Part shown: in pieces, positions 13,574 through 13,991 of the stretch
Position numbering within the stretch: the first letter of the stretch is position 1
Layout: each line of letters opens with the position of its first letter
Assembly: GCA_046262635.1 (NCBI GenBank)
Contig: JBHEMK010000188.1
Coordinates: forward strand, 1-13,991
Reading direction: 5' to 3'
Source: JBHEMK01 sp046262635
GTDB lineage: Bacteria; Actinomycetota; Thermoleophilia; Gaiellales; Gaiellaceae
DNA: 13,991 nucleotides
Made by a program: the position numbers and the translations under genes
Notes under the pieces: generated by a model
The model's input: the letters and a program-made list of their open reading frames with translations, nothing else
What the model was told of the DNA's origin: nothing
Databases searched by the model: none

Positions 13574-13991
13574 ATGCGCGAGACCGAGAAGATCTGGATG
13601 AACGGCGAGCTCGTCGACTGGGCCGACGCGAAGATCCATGTGGGCACACACGGCCTGCACTACGGCTCAGGCGTCTTCGAGGGCATCCGGGCCTACGAGA
13701 CGCCCAAGGGGAGCGCCGTCTTCCGGCTGACCGAGCATGTCCAGCGGCTCGCAAACTCGGCCAAGCTTCTCTACATGGACCTCCCCTACTCACCCGGGGA
13801 GATCAAGGCCGCGTGCTGGGATCTGATCGCCGCGAACGGGCTGCCGGAGTGCTATCTGCGGCCGATCGCCTTCTACGGCTACGGCGAGCTCGGTGTCAGT
13901 TCGGTTGGGAACCCCGTCGAGGTCGTGATCATCAGCTGGCCCTGGGGGTCGTATCTGGGCGAGGAGGGGGTCAAACACGGGATCAGGGCGA
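13574..13991 (+). CDS. ilvE: Branched-chain amino acid aminotransferase, N-terminal part (partial)
   Basis: 139 residues before the window ends. It is a PLP fold type IV transaminase that makes valine, leucine and isoleucine from their 2-oxo acids with glutamate as donor. MRETEKIWMNGELVDWADAK opens as in IlvE group I. THGLHYGSGVFEGIRAYET (25-43) is the family's 'LHYG.GVFEGIRAY' signature, FRLTEHVQRLANSAKLL (50-66) and CYLRPIAFYGYGELG (93-107) follow. The Schiff-base lysine (near residue 160 in homologues) is outside the window. ATG 13574 is supported by AAGGAG 8 nt upstream. D-amino-acid transaminases share the fold, but the motifs fit IlvE better. Confidence 0.93.
   Translation, partial: MRETEKIWMNGELVDWADAKIHVGTHGLHYGSGVFEGIRAYETPKGSAVFRLTEHVQRLANSAKLLYMDLPYSPGEIKAACWDLIAANGLPECYLRPIAFYGYGELGVSSVGNPVEVVIISWPWGSYLGEEGVKHGIRA

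Overview
The window is GC-rich, gene-dense bacterial chromosome. Protein character (a GatB, an Rpf-like transglycosylase of the type common in soil actinobacteria, class V aminotransferase next to SerA, YbaK, IlvE) and several genes that appear to lack a leader suggest a high-GC actinobacterium, most likely a Thermoleophilia-type (Gaiellales/Solirubrobacterales) organism. The lineage call is inference from gene style and not from a marker gene.

Left part (1-6.0 kb). The window opens inside gatB (+). Convergent to it is a minus-strand operon read from about 3.54 kb leftwards: two ribbon-helix-helix (RHH) proteins, a DUF4097 repeat protein and an MFS transporter whose frame is broken by three single-base shifts. 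The operon promoter carries a perfect 19-nt odd palindrome exactly between a -35 and a -10, which suggests autoregulation by an RHH protein. Upstream on the same strand lies a secreted Rpf-like transglycosylase with a structured leader. Divergent from it is a low-specificity threonine aldolase (ltaE-like, +), which overlaps tail-to-tail with an unknown seven-helix membrane protein (-).

Middle part (6.0-9.93 kb). This is a worn, low-gene-density stretch: a short direct repeat, a frameshifted IS630-type transposase remnant, a short ORF that starts like a response regulator, an intact secreted GH26-family glycoside hydrolase, a strong GC hairpin, and the 3' half of a dead penicillin-acylase-family gene. 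The acylase has an in-frame TAG, a TGA in place of the Trp of the conserved W-N motif, and several frameshifts. The stretch looks like an insertion/decay island between two housekeeping blocks.

Right part (9.93-13.99 kb). This is an amino-acid block on the + strand: a class V aminotransferase (SgaA/AGAT-like) overlapping by 4 nt with a full-length ACT-domain D-3-phosphoglycerate dehydrogenase (serA), then after a 384-nt gap a YbaK-type aminoacyl-tRNA deacylase and the start of ilvE (branched-chain aminotransferase), cut by the window end. The first two genes probably supply the dehydrogenase and transaminase steps toward serine.

A recurring regulatory pattern is a TANNNT (or similar) -10 hexamer placed 6-7 nt before the start codon with no Shine-Dalgarno. 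It is seen at five genes and points to leaderless transcripts. I see no CRISPR array, tRNA or rRNA. No clearly new defence or mobile system is evident. The RHH-RHH-DUF4097-MFS cassette with its palindromic promoter is the most system-like unknown here.
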